DNA from: JANQJA01 sp047947185
GTDB lineage: Bacteria > Pseudomonadota > Gammaproteobacteria > Pseudomonadales > Azotimanducaceae
Length of the DNA stretch: 64,000 nt
Assembly: GCA_047947185.1 (NCBI GenBank)
Contig: CP170502.1
Span: forward strand, 496,001 to 560,000
Direction: 5' to 3'
The notes beneath the pieces are model-generated. The model was not told where the DNA came from and did no database searches. It saw only the letters and a program-made list of their open reading frames with translations. Shown here piece by piece: positions 17,640 through 26,454 of the stretch (positions are counted from its first letter, which is position 1; each line of letters begins with the position of its first letter). The position numbers and the translations under genes are program-made.

Positions 17640-17915
17640 TCAGAATCCGAGGCTACCCTGCCTGTCGTGCCCCGTCACCAGTGGTCGTGCCCGTCGCAGC
17701 GCCTCCCTGCCTGCAGCTTTACGCCGGGGTGCCTCTTCATTCAACAGGCACAGCAGATGGTGGCATACGACCCGTCCCATTTTTTCTTTCTGGCTCTTGC
17801 GTCGCGCCCGCGCAACGCGCCGTGCTGCCTGCATGGCCATAGAGGCATGATCCGCAGCCTGGTTTGCCTGGCCGGTTACACCCGGCTCGGCAACTTGTTG
17901 AGTTGGCATTTGCAT
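17640..17915 (-). CDS. SOS-controlled small basic protein of unknown function
   Basis: A 91-aa protein that I do not recognise. The middle and end are very rich in Arg, Lys and Ala (ARRVARARRKSQKEK and later APRRKAAGREALRRARP), with two cysteines and two histidines in VVCHHLLCLL; no signal peptide or membrane helix. The ATG at 17915 is chosen because it lies just downstream of two LexA boxes and has GGAG nine bases upstream; a GTG at 17951 would place the start inside a box. The gene follows clpB on the same strand but has its own promoter region. High charge suggests nucleic-acid or protein binding during DNA damage; this is inference. Confidence 0.6.
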   Translation of the reverse strand: MQMPTQQVAEPGVTGQANQAADHASMAMQAARRVARARRKSQKEKMGRVVCHHLLCLLNEEAPRRKAAGREALRRARPLVTGHDRQGSLGF

Positions 17916-17937
17916 GTTAACGCACTCCACCCTTGGA

Positions 17938-17953
17938 CTGTATAAACGCACAG
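17938..17953 (-). promoter_or_regulatory. LexA (SOS) box, proximal
   Basis: CTGT-N8-ACAG, a full match to the gammaproteobacterial LexA consensus core. On the minus strand it contains TTATAC (17940-17945), a plausible -10 element, so LexA binding would block polymerase. The box ends 22 bp before the start at 17915. Confidence 0.8.
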
Positions 17954-17963
17954 TACCACCGGA

Positions 17964-17979
17964 CTGTTTATTTGTACAG
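17964..17979 (-). promoter_or_regulatory. LexA (SOS) box, distal
   Basis: A second perfect CTGT-N8-ACAG with an AT-rich centre (TTATTTGT), 26 bp centre-to-centre from the proximal box. Tandem boxes usually mark tightly repressed SOS genes. It lies in the clpB 3' intergenic gap. Confidence 0.82.
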
Positions 17980-17996
17980 TAGTTTGAGTGATATTT

Positions 17997-20567
17997 TTAC
18001 CCGGCGACCAGGTGGTCCCCTTCTCGCCGGATAACAACCTTGTCCCCACCCTTGTAACGGCCGGAGAGAATTGCCTCCGCCAGCGGATTTTCCACATACC
18101 GCTGGATCGCACGCTTGAGTGGCCTTGCGCCATACACCGGGTCGTAACCGACTTCTACCAGGAAGTCGAGCGCATCCCGGTCAAATTGCAGGCAGATATC
18201 CGTGTCGAGCAGACGCTTCTTCAAAATCTCGAGCTGTATCTCGGCAATGCCAATGATCTGGTCCCTGGCAAGCGGATGGAACACCACCACGTCATCCACC
18301 CGGTTCAGGAACTCCGGTCGAAAGTGCTGGGTAACAACTCCCATCACCGCTTCTTTCATCTGGTCATAGTCCGCTTCACCGGCCATGGCCTGAATCAGGT
18401 CAGAACCCAGGTTGGAAGTCATCACCAGCACCGTGTTCTTGAAGTCCACGGTGCGACCGTGACCGTCCGTCAGGCGACCATCGTCCAGCACCTGTAGCAA
18501 CACGTTAAAGACATCACCATGAGCTTTTTCGATCTCATCAAGCAGGATTACCGAGTAGGGCTTGCGCCTTACACTTTCCGTCAGGTATCCACCTTCCTCG
18601 TAACCGACATATCCCGGAGGCGCACCAATCAGCCTTGCGACAGAGTGTTTTTCCATGAACTCGGACATATCAATGCGAATCAGCGCATCTTCGGTATCAA
18701 ACAGGAAACGGGCCAGGGACTTGCACAACTCGGTCTTGCCGACCCCGGTTGGCCCAAGGAACAGAAACGAGCCGTTGGGACGATTCGGGTCCGCAATTCC
18801 GGCACGAGAACGCCGCACTGCATTGGCGACTGCATTGACAGCCTCCTGCTGGCCGACAACCTGCTTGTGCAACTCTTCCTCAAGCGCGAGGAGCTTGGCT
18901 TTTTCGCTCTCGAGCATTTTTGAAACCGGAATCCCGGTCCACTTGGAAACCACCTCAGCAATTTCCTCTTCAGTCACGCGATTCCGCAGCAGTTTCATTT
19001 CACCTGCTTCCGCCGCCATGGCCGATTCAAGCTGTTTTTCGAGCCGTGGAATCTCACCATACTGCAGCTCGGACATCCGGGTGAGATCACCCGCCCGTTT
19101 GGCAGATTCAAGTTCAAGCCTGGCTTTGTCGAGTTCTTCGCGCGTCTGCTGTTCACCGTGCAGCGCGGATTTCTCAGCGTTCCAGATTTCGTCCAGATCA
19201 GCATACTCCTTCTCGAGTTCATCAATGGTCTCGTTCAGGGTGACCAACCGCGCCTTGGATCCGGCATCACTCTCTTTCTTGAGGGCTTCACGCTCAATCT
19301 TGAGTTGTATGAGGCGACGCTCCAGCCGGTCCATGTCTTCCGGTTTTGAATCCATTTCCATTCTGATCAGACTGGCCGATTCATCAATCAGATCAATGGC
19401 CTTGTCAGGCAACTGGCGGTCGGTGATATAGCGGTGACTCAGCCTGGCCGCCGCGATAATGGCAGGATCGGTGATATCCACCCCGTGGTGAACTTCGTAA
19501 CGTTCCTTCAGTCCCCGCAGGATCGCAATGGTATCCTCCACATTGGGCTCATCCACCACAACTTTCTGGAACCTGCGTTCGAGAGCTGCATCCTTTTCGA
19601 TGTACTGGCGGTACTCATCGAGCGTGGTTGCACCCACACAATGCAATTCACCCCGTGCCAGCGCCGGCTTCAGCATATTGCCCGCGTCCATGGCCCCTTC
19701 AGCCTTGCCTGCACCGACCATGGTATGGAGTTCGTCAATAAACAGAATGACGCTGCCCTCCTCCTTGGCAAGCTCATTCAGAACGGCCTTGAGCCGCTCC
19801 TCGAACTCACCACGGAATTTGGCACCGGCAATAAGGGCACCCATATCCAGGGCAAGAATCTTCTTGTCCTTGAGCCCCTCTGGTACTTCACCATTAATTA
19901 TCCGGAGCGCCAGCCCCTCAACAATGGCCGTCTTGCCCACACCGGGCTCACCAATAAGCACGGGGTTGTTTTTCGTACGCCGCTGCAGCACCTGGATGGT
20001 CCTGCGAATTTCATCGTCACGGCCAATGACGGGATCAAGCTTGCCCGCTTCAGCGCGTTCGGTGAGATTCACCGTGTACTTCTCCAGCGCCTGGCGAGAC
20101 TCTTCCGCGTTGGGATCATCAACATTCTGGCCACCGCGTACCTGCTCAATCACGCGTTCAAGTGAATCCTTGCGAATGTTGTAGCGTGCAAACAGTTTAC
20201 CGAGTTCACCCGGGTCTTCCGCCGCCGCAAGCAGCACCAGTTCACTACTGATGTACTGGTCCTTGCGCTGTTGCGCCAGTTTGTCCGCAACGTTCAGCAA
20301 CCGGGCGAGTTCAGGTGACATCTGGACATCACCATAGTTGTCCTTGATCCTGGGCAATCCCTCGATCATCTGCTCGAGTTCGCCGGTGAACCTGCCAACG
20401 TCAACACCCATCTGGCTCAGCAGTGGCTTGCAGGAGCCCCCTCGCTGGTTGATGAGGGCAAGCATCAGGTGAACCGGTGCAATGTAGTTGTTGTCTTTAC
20501 CTACAGCCAGTGACTGGGCATCCGAAAGTGCTTCCTGCAGACGGCTGGTAAAACGATCAATTCGCAT
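17997..20567 (-). CDS. clpB: Protein disaggregase ClpB
   Basis: Hexameric AAA+ unfoldase that rescues aggregated proteins with DnaK. The 856-aa length is standard. It has the Clp N domain (1-145), first ATPase with GEPGVGKT and Walker B VILFIDELHT, the long coiled-coil M domain (about 400-520, ERRLIQLKIEREALKK onward), second ATPase with GPTGVGKT and VILLDEIEKAH, the pore tyrosine in GYVGYEEGG and the small C-terminal domain. Monocistronic, with a sigma-32-type promoter upstream. Confidence 0.98.
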   Translation of the reverse strand: MRIDRFTSRLQEALSDAQSLAVGKDNNYIAPVHLMLALINQRGGSCKPLLSQMGVDVGRFTGELEQMIEGLPRIKDNYGDVQMSPELARLLNVADKLAQQRKDQYISSELVLLAAAEDPGELGKLFARYNIRKDSLERVIEQVRGGQNVDDPNAEESRQALEKYTVNLTERAEAGKLDPVIGRDDEIRRTIQVLQRRTKNNPVLIGEPGVGKTAIVEGLALRIINGEVPEGLKDKKILALDMGALIAGAKFRGEFEERLKAVLNELAKEEGSVILFIDELHTMVGAGKAEGAMDAGNMLKPALARGELHCVGATTLDEYRQYIEKDAALERRFQKVVVDEPNVEDTIAILRGLKERYEVHHGVDITDPAIIAAARLSHRYITDRQLPDKAIDLIDESASLIRMEMDSKPEDMDRLERRLIQLKIEREALKKESDAGSKARLVTLNETIDELEKEYADLDEIWNAEKSALHGEQQTREELDKARLELESAKRAGDLTRMSELQYGEIPRLEKQLESAMAAEAGEMKLLRNRVTEEEIAEVVSKWTGIPVSKMLESEKAKLLALEEELHKQVVGQQEAVNAVANAVRRSRAGIADPNRPNGSFLFLGPTGVGKTELCKSLARFLFDTEDALIRIDMSEFMEKHSVARLIGAPPGYVGYEEGGYLTESVRRKPYSVILLDEIEKAHGDVFNVLLQVLDDGRLTDGHGRTVDFKNTVLVMTSNLGSDLIQAMAGEADYDQMKEAVMGVVTQHFRPEFLNRVDDVVVFHPLARDQIIGIAEIQLEILKKRLLDTDICLQFDRDALDFLVEVGYDPVYGARPLKRAIQRYVENPLAEAILSGRYKGGDKVVIRREGDHLVAG

Positions 20568-20600
20568 GTCTTTTCTCTTGGTTGAACGAGGAACTACACC

Positions 20601-20630
20601 CTAGGTGGGGCCTGGTCGCAGGGATTCAAG
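20601..20630 (-). promoter_or_regulatory. Sigma-32 (heat-shock) promoter of clpB
   Basis: On the minus strand CTTGAA (20625-20630), 14 bp, then CCCCACCTA (from 20610), one mismatch from the sigma-32 -10 CCCCATnTA. It lies 34 bp before the clpB ATG. A second CTTGAAA occurs further upstream without a good -10. Confidence 0.75.
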
Positions 20631-20708
20631 CAACCCGGGACCATATTTGGTTGCTTTGTCCTGATGCGTGTGGCAACTTGCCCCAATTTCAAGGTTTGAC
20701 CCTTAGCA

Positions 20709-21101
20709 ATGGGCAACGAGCCATTTTTTGACAAGGCTGGCAACACCGGGCTACGACACTTCAGGAATGCGGCAAGGTTTTCGCTGAACGGGCTGCGCGC
20801 CGCGTTTACCCGTGAATCCGCCTTTCGCCAGGAACTGGCCGTTCTGCTGGTTCTGACGCCCCTGGCGGTCTGGCTGTCGCAGTCCATGTTCGATTTCATC
20901 TCAATGATGGCAGTTGCGGGTTTTGTGCTGGTGATTGAACTGCTGAACTCGTCCGTCGAGGCAGCCGTGGATCGAAGCGGGACGGAACACAATGAACTGG
21001 CCGGACTTGCCAAAGATTACGGTTCCGCCGCAGTCATGATAGCGCTTGTAATCGCCGCCCTGGTCTGGCTCACATTCCTCTACCAGCGGTTGGTGTCATA
21101 G
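20709..21101 (+). CDS. dgkA: Diacylglycerol kinase DgkA
   Basis: Integral inner-membrane kinase that recycles diacylglycerol to phosphatidic acid. At 130 aa it is about family length. It has the amphipathic start (RNAARFSLNGLRAAF), the acidic catalytic residues (FRQELAV and VIELLNSSVEAAVDR) and three transmembrane helices (LVLTPLAVWL, ISMMAVAGFVLV, AVMIALVIAALVWLTF). It heads a tight plus-strand run dgkA–greB–hisC; greB begins 2 bp after its stop. Confidence 0.95.
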   Translation: MGNEPFFDKAGNTGLRHFRNAARFSLNGLRAAFTRESAFRQELAVLLVLTPLAVWLSQSMFDFISMMAVAGFVLVIELLNSSVEAAVDRSGTEHNELAGLAKDYGSAAVMIALVIAALVWLTFLYQRLVS

Positions 21102-21103
21102 GT

Positions 21104-21604
21104 ATGTCTGCCAAGGTTTATATCACCCCCGGTGGTGCCCGCAAGCTGCGCGACGAGCTCAATCACCTGTGGCGGGTAAAACGACCCGAGGTCACGCAGA
21201 AGGTCGCGGCCGCTGCCGCATTGGGCGATCGTTCCGAGAACGCAGACTATATCTATGGCAAGAAGGCCCTGCGGGAAATCGACAAGCGTATTCGCTACCT
21301 GACCAAGCGGCTTGATAACCTGGAAATTGTGGAACGAAAACCCGCTGACCAGGAGAAGATTTTTTTTGGGGCCTGGATTCGACTTGAAGACGAGGAAGGC
21401 CAGGTGTCGGAACTGCGCATTGTGGGCGCTGACGAATTTGACCTCTCTCGTGGCTGGATCAGTCTCAACTCTCCCATGGCCAGGTCCCTGCTTGGCAAAC
21501 GCCAGGGGGACGACGTGATCGTGCAGCGGCCCAAAGGACAGCTTGAGGCCTATATCGCCGCAGTTGCCTACGAGCCTTTTGGCGGTGAGGTGGACCCGGC
21601 ATGA
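21104..21604 (+). CDS. greB: Transcription elongation factor GreB
   Basis: Reactivates backtracked RNA polymerase by stimulating transcript cleavage through the secondary channel. The 166-aa protein has the coiled-coil domain with the acidic tip ALGDRSENADYIYGKK (acidic residues present) and the FKBP-like C-terminal domain. YIYGKK and RRIRYLxKRL-like spacing favour GreB over GreA. Its last codons overlap the hisC start (ATGA), indicating translational coupling. Confidence 0.95.
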   Translation: MSAKVYITPGGARKLRDELNHLWRVKRPEVTQKVAAAAALGDRSENADYIYGKKALREIDKRIRYLTKRLDNLEIVERKPADQEKIFFGAWIRLEDEEGQVSELRIVGADEFDLSRGWISLNSPMARSLLGKRQGDDVIVQRPKGQLEAYIAAVAYEPFGGEVDPA

Positions 21605-22665
21605 CATACGAACGCAATAACATCCTCCTGATGGAAGGTTACGTACCGGGAGAGCAACCGCTTGATCCCGCAACTATCAAGCTGAATACCAACGAGAACC
21701 CCTACCCCGCCACGCCCGCCGTCAACGCGGTGTTGCAGGGCATCAGCGCACCCGACCTGCGACGTTATCCCCCGCCCACAGCAATTGCGTTTCGTGAAGC
21801 TGCTGCCCGCCTGCACGGACTTACCGCGGAACAGGTGATTGCGACCCGGGGTGGAGATGAACTGCTAAGGCTGGTGCTGACGACCTTTGTTGCACCGGGC
21901 GACACCATTGTTGTCACGGACCCGACCTATTCTCTCTACCCCGTGCTGGCGCAAATCCAGGATTGCAGGGTGAAATCCATCGCCCTCGAAGAGGACTGGT
22001 GTCTGCCCGATGGCGTGGCGGCGACCGCAAACGCAGCCGGCGCCGTGCTGACACTCCTCGTCAATCCACATGCACCATCGGGCCACCTATGCAGCTATGA
22101 CACCATCAGGGACATTGCCGGTGCACTTGATGGCCTGCTGCTCGTGGACGAGGCTTATGTCGATTTTGTCGATCCGGACCTGGGATATAGCGTCATCAAC
22201 CTGGTCAATGACCTCCCCAACGTCATTATCCTGCGGACGCTCAGCAAGGGCTACTCACTTGCAGGTCTCAGGTTCGGTTACGGTCTTGGCGCCCCTGAGC
22301 TTGTTGCACCCATGCTGTACAAGACCCGCGACAGCTATAACCTCGACTACATCAGTCAACAGGTGGCCGTCGCCGCCATCCTTGATCAGGACTACGCCCG
22401 GACAACCTGGGCCCGTGTCAGGTCCGAGCGCAACAGGCTGGCGACAAACCTCGCCGACCTGGGCATTGCCGTCTCACCCAGCCAGACCAATTTCCTGCTG
22501 GCCAGGATCGGCCCAAACGCAAAAGACGTTTATGAGGGCCTGAAGACCGCAGGCATACTGGTGCGCCATTTTGATGCACATCGACTTGATGACAAACTGC
22601 GTATTACTGTCGGAACGCCTGCAGAAAATGCGGCACTTGTTGTCGCACTCAGCAGGCTGGTTTAA
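21601..22665 (+). CDS. hisC: Histidinol-phosphate aminotransferase HisC
   Basis: Fold-type I PLP enzyme that converts imidazole-acetol phosphate and glutamate to histidinol phosphate. The 354-aa sequence shows the N-terminal KLNTNENPYP, PLP phosphate contact TRGGDELL, NPHAPSG, the aspartate in LLLVDEAYVDF, the Schiff-base lysine in LRTLSKGYSLAGLR and the C-terminal LRITVGTPAEN. The gene is away from other his genes. HisC-like enzymes can also act on other aromatic or phosphorylated substrates, so histidine synthesis is likely but not certain. Confidence 0.9.
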   Translation: MTYERNNILLMEGYVPGEQPLDPATIKLNTNENPYPATPAVNAVLQGISAPDLRRYPPPTAIAFREAAARLHGLTAEQVIATRGGDELLRLVLTTFVAPGDTIVVTDPTYSLYPVLAQIQDCRVKSIALEEDWCLPDGVAATANAAGAVLTLLVNPHAPSGHLCSYDTIRDIAGALDGLLLVDEAYVDFVDPDLGYSVINLVNDLPNVIILRTLSKGYSLAGLRFGYGLGAPELVAPMLYKTRDSYNLDYISQQVAVAAILDQDYARTTWARVRSERNRLATNLADLGIAVSPSQTNFLLARIGPNAKDVYEGLKTAGILVRHFDAHRLDDKLRITVGTPAENAALVVALSRLV

Positions 22666-22701
22666 ATTATCCTCAACCCTGGCCGTAGAACAGACATCAA
22701 G

Positions 22702-23178
22702 ATGGTCGAAGCGGATATCGATGACCGAACCCGGACCGGCCGTATTGTGCTTCGGCCCAATGCCTCCTGGACCTGGCAGCGCAACCTTTACCTGCTCTAC
22801 ACGCTGATGGCAGTTTCCCTGACCGTCGGCGTGGGCTTCCTGTTCATGGGCGCCTGGGTAATTTTGCCCTACTCATTGCTTGAACTGGCCCTCCTTACGG
22901 TGGCTATCTACTACTGCGTCAGGCAGTGCGAGCGGCAGGAAGTCATTACCGTGTCGGAACACGAGGTTCAGGTCCAGCGGGGTACCCGTACCCCCACGGA
23001 AAGCTGGCGATATCATCGGGTCTGGGCCCGATTCATGGTGAAACCGCCTCGTCATCCCTGGGATCCTGCCATTGTCTCCATCAGAAGCCATGGGGAAGAA
23101 CTGGAACTCGGCAGTTTCCTGAACCAGGGTGACAAGACCCAACTGATTGCCCTGCTGAAACGGGTTGTCCCCGCCTGA
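22702..23178 (+). CDS. DUF2244 membrane protein
   Basis: A 158-aa inner-membrane protein of the DUF2244 family. Two adjacent transmembrane helices lie at about 30-75 (YLLYTLMAVSLTVGVGFLFM and ILPYSLLELALLTVAIYY), followed by a soluble domain with the family's VRQCERQEVITV and basic-tryptophan segments. Function unknown; in other proteobacteria members sit near cytochrome oxidase genes, which are not present here. It follows hisC by 36 bp. Confidence 0.8.
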   Translation: MVEADIDDRTRTGRIVLRPNASWTWQRNLYLLYTLMAVSLTVGVGFLFMGAWVILPYSLLELALLTVAIYYCVRQCERQEVITVSEHEVQVQRGTRTPTESWRYHRVWARFMVKPPRHPWDPAIVSIRSHGEELELGSFLNQGDKTQLIALLKRVVPA

Positions 23179-23198
23179 TTGCCCGGCGTCGGCTGACC

Positions 23199-24059
23199 TC
23201 AGCGGGCTTGCTTTTCAACCAGCCTGATCAACCCTTCCTGGGCGACAGACGCAACCAGTTTGCCATCCCGCGTGAACATCATACCCCGGTTGAAACCCCG
23301 GGACCCACCGGCGGTTGGGCTGTCCTGGGCAAAAAGAATCCATTCATCAGCCCGGAAGGCGTCGTGGAACCACATCGCATGATCAAGGCTTGCGGTCATC
23401 AGGCCGTTCATGAATGACAGCCCGTGCGGCAAGGTGCAGGTGCTCAGGATTCCCATGTCGGATGCGTAGGCAAGAATACACTGGTGCAGGGCGGGATCAT
23501 CGGGCAAGGGCTCCCGCGCCCGCAGCCAGGCATGCTGGTATGGCGGTCGCTTCTCCGGATTGACAAAGCTGTGCGCCTCAACCCTGCGCATCTCAATTGG
23601 CCGCTCCTGCATCATGCGGGCAAAACCTTCCGGCATTGAACTGGCGCGCTCGCGAAATGCCTCCATCTCGTCAGTACAGTTTTCGGGGCCCGGGACATCT
23701 GGCATTTCCGCTTGATGGGACAGCCCGGGTTCCCCGACCTGGAAAGACGTGGACATATTAAAAATCGCCTCACCCTTCTGTATTGCCACAACCCGTCGGG
23801 TGGTAAAGCTGCGCCCGTCCCGGATACGGTCAACGTCATAGACAATAGGCAGTGAAGGATCACCCGGGCGCAAAAAGTAACCGTGCAGGGAATGGCAGGG
23901 TCGCCCTGCGACAGTCCGGGACGCTGCGATCAGCGCCTGACCAATGACCTGGCCGCCGAACACCCGCGGACCACCGAGAGAAGTTGAATAACCACGAAAC
24001 AGGTTGTCCTCAATCTGCTCAAGATCAAGCTGATCGAGCAAGGTGTGTAACACGCTCAT
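23199..24059 (-). CDS. tesB: Acyl-CoA thioesterase II TesB
   Basis: Cytoplasmic thioesterase hydrolysing medium- and long-chain acyl-CoA. The 286-aa sequence is a double hot-dog with conserved FGGQVIGQALIAAS, HSLHGYFLRPGDP and the C-terminal catalytic-aspartate region ASLDHAMWFHD, then the threonine/glutamine residues in FAQDSPTAGGSRG. Full length. It lies just downstream of comEC on the same strand. Confidence 0.95.
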   Translation of the reverse strand: MSVLHTLLDQLDLEQIEDNLFRGYSTSLGGPRVFGGQVIGQALIAASRTVAGRPCHSLHGYFLRPGDPSLPIVYDVDRIRDGRSFTTRRVVAIQKGEAIFNMSTSFQVGEPGLSHQAEMPDVPGPENCTDEMEAFRERASSMPEGFARMMQERPIEMRRVEAHSFVNPEKRPPYQHAWLRAREPLPDDPALHQCILAYASDMGILSTCTLPHGLSFMNGLMTASLDHAMWFHDAFRADEWILFAQDSPTAGGSRGFNRGMMFTRDGKLVASVAQEGLIRLVEKQAR

Positions 24060-24089
24060 AAATGGAATGGCCGGGATATCGCGAAGGCG

Positions 24090-26348
24090 CTAATCATACC
24101 AGAAGCGGCGCGCTGTTTGGCGGCCCCTGTGTACTGTCAGCCCTTTCACTGGATGATAGCGAACCTGAATTGCGCCGTCGGTTGCGGTGTTGGCCGTCCT
24201 GACACCACGACGGGCGTAACGCTGCGCCACCACTTTGTCCGGGTGACCAAACCGATTGCCATAGCCGGTGGAGTAGATCGCCAGTGTCGGTCTTGTGAGG
24301 TTGATAAATGCCGGTGTTGAGGAACTTCTGCTGCCGTGATGTGGCACCAGCAACAGGTCAACAGGTGGGATATCCTGCATTACCAGCGCCCGCTCCCCGG
24401 CCTGTTCAATGTCACCCGGCAGCAGTAGATGGAAATCGCCATGACTGATCAGCAGGACACAGGATTCCGCGTTGTCACCGCTGCCCGCGCGACCGGACGA
24501 CAGCACGGCAAGGTGCGTGGCACCCGCCTGCCATTCACTTGCCAGGGCACAGTCAGCGGCCACCGGGGAACCTGCGGCAATCCCCAGCACCCGGTCAATC
24601 GTGAAGTTACGGAGAATCGCCGCAGCACCGCCGGCATGATCAATGTCACCATGACTGACCACCAGCACATCAAGATACCGTGCAGCACCCCCGCGTCGGA
24701 GCCAGGGTACAACTACCTGCTCCCCGGCATCAAAGCGACTGCCAAACGCCGGTCCTGTGTCGTAAAGCAGCCGGTACCCGGCTGTCTGGACCACAACCGC
24801 CAAACCCTGCCCCACATCCAGCACATCAACCCAGACCTCTCCCGGTCCTGGCCCGGGCGCTTTTGCACAGAGCAGTGGCAGCAGCAGGCAGGCACCGAGC
24901 CACCTGGGCAAGAGCCCAACCGGTGCGAGGGCAACCAGCGCACCGGCACAGGCAAACAACAGGGACCAGATCGGCAAGGCCGGCATATAGGCAACCCAGT
25001 CGAGTGCCGCGAGGACCTCAAGTAATTGCCATACCCACTCGAGTATCCAGACCGCAACCCGCAACAACAGGCTGCCCAGGGATTCAAAAATCGCAAGGGA
25101 AAAAAGTGCCACCAGCAACAGCGGCACCAGCAACACCCCCACCAGCGGAATGGCGAGGAGATTGGCAATGGGCGCGACGAGAGACACCTGGAAGACGGTT
25201 GTCGCGAGCAGCGGCGCGGTGCCGACAAACACCACCCACTGGGACCTCAGCCACTCGGCCAGACGCCACTTGCCCGTGGGGCTGATACGCCCGGCAAAAG
25301 CGTAGAGCAGGATACCGACAGCACCAAATGAGAGCCAGAAACCGGCACCGAGGACGGCAAAAGGGTTGACCAGGACAACTACCACCAGGGCCAGACAAAA
25401 CAGGCTGCTGACCGGCAGGAATCGGCAGAGTGCGGCACCGGCAAAAGCGCAGGCTGTCATCACCAGCGATCGCTGGACCGGCAACCCAAACCCGGCAACT
25501 GCACCATAAAACGTTGCCAACAACAGCGACAACAGGGCTGCAAACGATCTTGATACCAGCAGGAATCGGCACAGCGCGAACCCCATGCCGGCAACAAGGC
25601 CGACATGTAATCCCGAGATAATCAGCAGGTGATTGGTGCCGGTACGCGACAGCGTGTTCCAGAACCCGGCCCCTATGGCATTACTTTCACCGAGGGTGAG
25701 CGCAAGGATCAGCCCATGCAGACGGGATTCCGGCAGGACGGCCAGGATCCTGTCGCGAAACCAGAGTCTTAACTGGTGATGCAGCGCCCGCCAACTGCCG
25801 GTGTTTTCCAGCACCGGTGCCGGCACCATCCTGACATACCCGGTTGCGCTGATTTGCCGGGCCAGCATCCAGCCTTCATAGTCGAAGAGGCCCGGGTTAA
25901 CTGAGCCACGCGGGCGATTCAGCCGCGCTGTCAATTGCCAGCGCTGGCCTGGCCGAAGGTCAGGCAGTACCTCTTCTCCCCTGGCGTACCAGGACAGGGT
26001 AATCAGCGTCCGGCCAGGCCAGGCATCAATGGATTCCCGCTCAAACAGGAACCGTACAACGCCGGCATCGTGCCTGGGTAAAGCCACAATGGTGCCCGTC
26101 AGCGCCAGGTCCTGGCCTGCCAGACTGGCGGGCAGCCGTTCTGCGAGAACTGCACCACCCCAGTTCAGGACATAGAAGACACCACACCAGGCACAGGCGA
26201 TCCAGCGCGCCCTGACAAATCCATTGGCAAGGATTGCAGCCGGCGCCGTCAGGCAGGCCAACCACCAGCGCGACGTGGGGTCTGGCAGGAATTCAAGCTG
26301 GGCCGCACCAAGCACGCCCGCCACAAAAGCAAGCAGCAGCAGGTTCAC
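24090..26348 (-). CDS. comEC: DNA uptake channel protein ComEC
   Basis: Inner-membrane channel thought to take up single-stranded DNA in natural transformation. At 752 aa it has all three expected parts: N-terminal membrane segments with the DUF4131/OB-like region (about 30-190), the Competence domain with many helices and the signature NHLLIISGLHVGLVAGMGF, and a C-terminal metallo-beta-lactamase-like nuclease domain with SHGDIDHAGGA and VPHHGSRSSS. It appears intact, so the strain may be competent. Next to DUF2062 and lolCDE as in Pseudomonas. Confidence 0.93.
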   Translation of the reverse strand: MNLLLLAFVAGVLGAAQLEFLPDPTSRWWLACLTAPAAILANGFVRARWIACAWCGVFYVLNWGGAVLAERLPASLAGQDLALTGTIVALPRHDAGVVRFLFERESIDAWPGRTLITLSWYARGEEVLPDLRPGQRWQLTARLNRPRGSVNPGLFDYEGWMLARQISATGYVRMVPAPVLENTGSWRALHHQLRLWFRDRILAVLPESRLHGLILALTLGESNAIGAGFWNTLSRTGTNHLLIISGLHVGLVAGMGFALCRFLLVSRSFAALLSLLLATFYGAVAGFGLPVQRSLVMTACAFAGAALCRFLPVSSLFCLALVVVVLVNPFAVLGAGFWLSFGAVGILLYAFAGRISPTGKWRLAEWLRSQWVVFVGTAPLLATTVFQVSLVAPIANLLAIPLVGVLLVPLLLVALFSLAIFESLGSLLLRVAVWILEWVWQLLEVLAALDWVAYMPALPIWSLLFACAGALVALAPVGLLPRWLGACLLLPLLCAKAPGPGPGEVWVDVLDVGQGLAVVVQTAGYRLLYDTGPAFGSRFDAGEQVVVPWLRRGGAARYLDVLVVSHGDIDHAGGAAAILRNFTIDRVLGIAAGSPVAADCALASEWQAGATHLAVLSSGRAGSGDNAESCVLLISHGDFHLLLPGDIEQAGERALVMQDIPPVDLLLVPHHGSRSSSTPAFINLTRPTLAIYSTGYGNRFGHPDKVVAQRYARRGVRTANTATDGAIQVRYHPVKGLTVHRGRQTARRFWYD

Positions 26349-26454
26349 GGTGACAAGTGTGCCGGTTCAGATCAAACGACGCTGCAGGCAGCGTCTGCTT
26401 CCCCTGTCAGACATTAGCCCTCGGGGTTGCCAACGGGCATAATACCCACCCCGG

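Noticed and set aside
20594..21013. 139-aa open frame opposite dgkA
   Set aside because: Composition is that of a mirror frame (Ser/Arg-rich) and dgkA is certain on the other strand.
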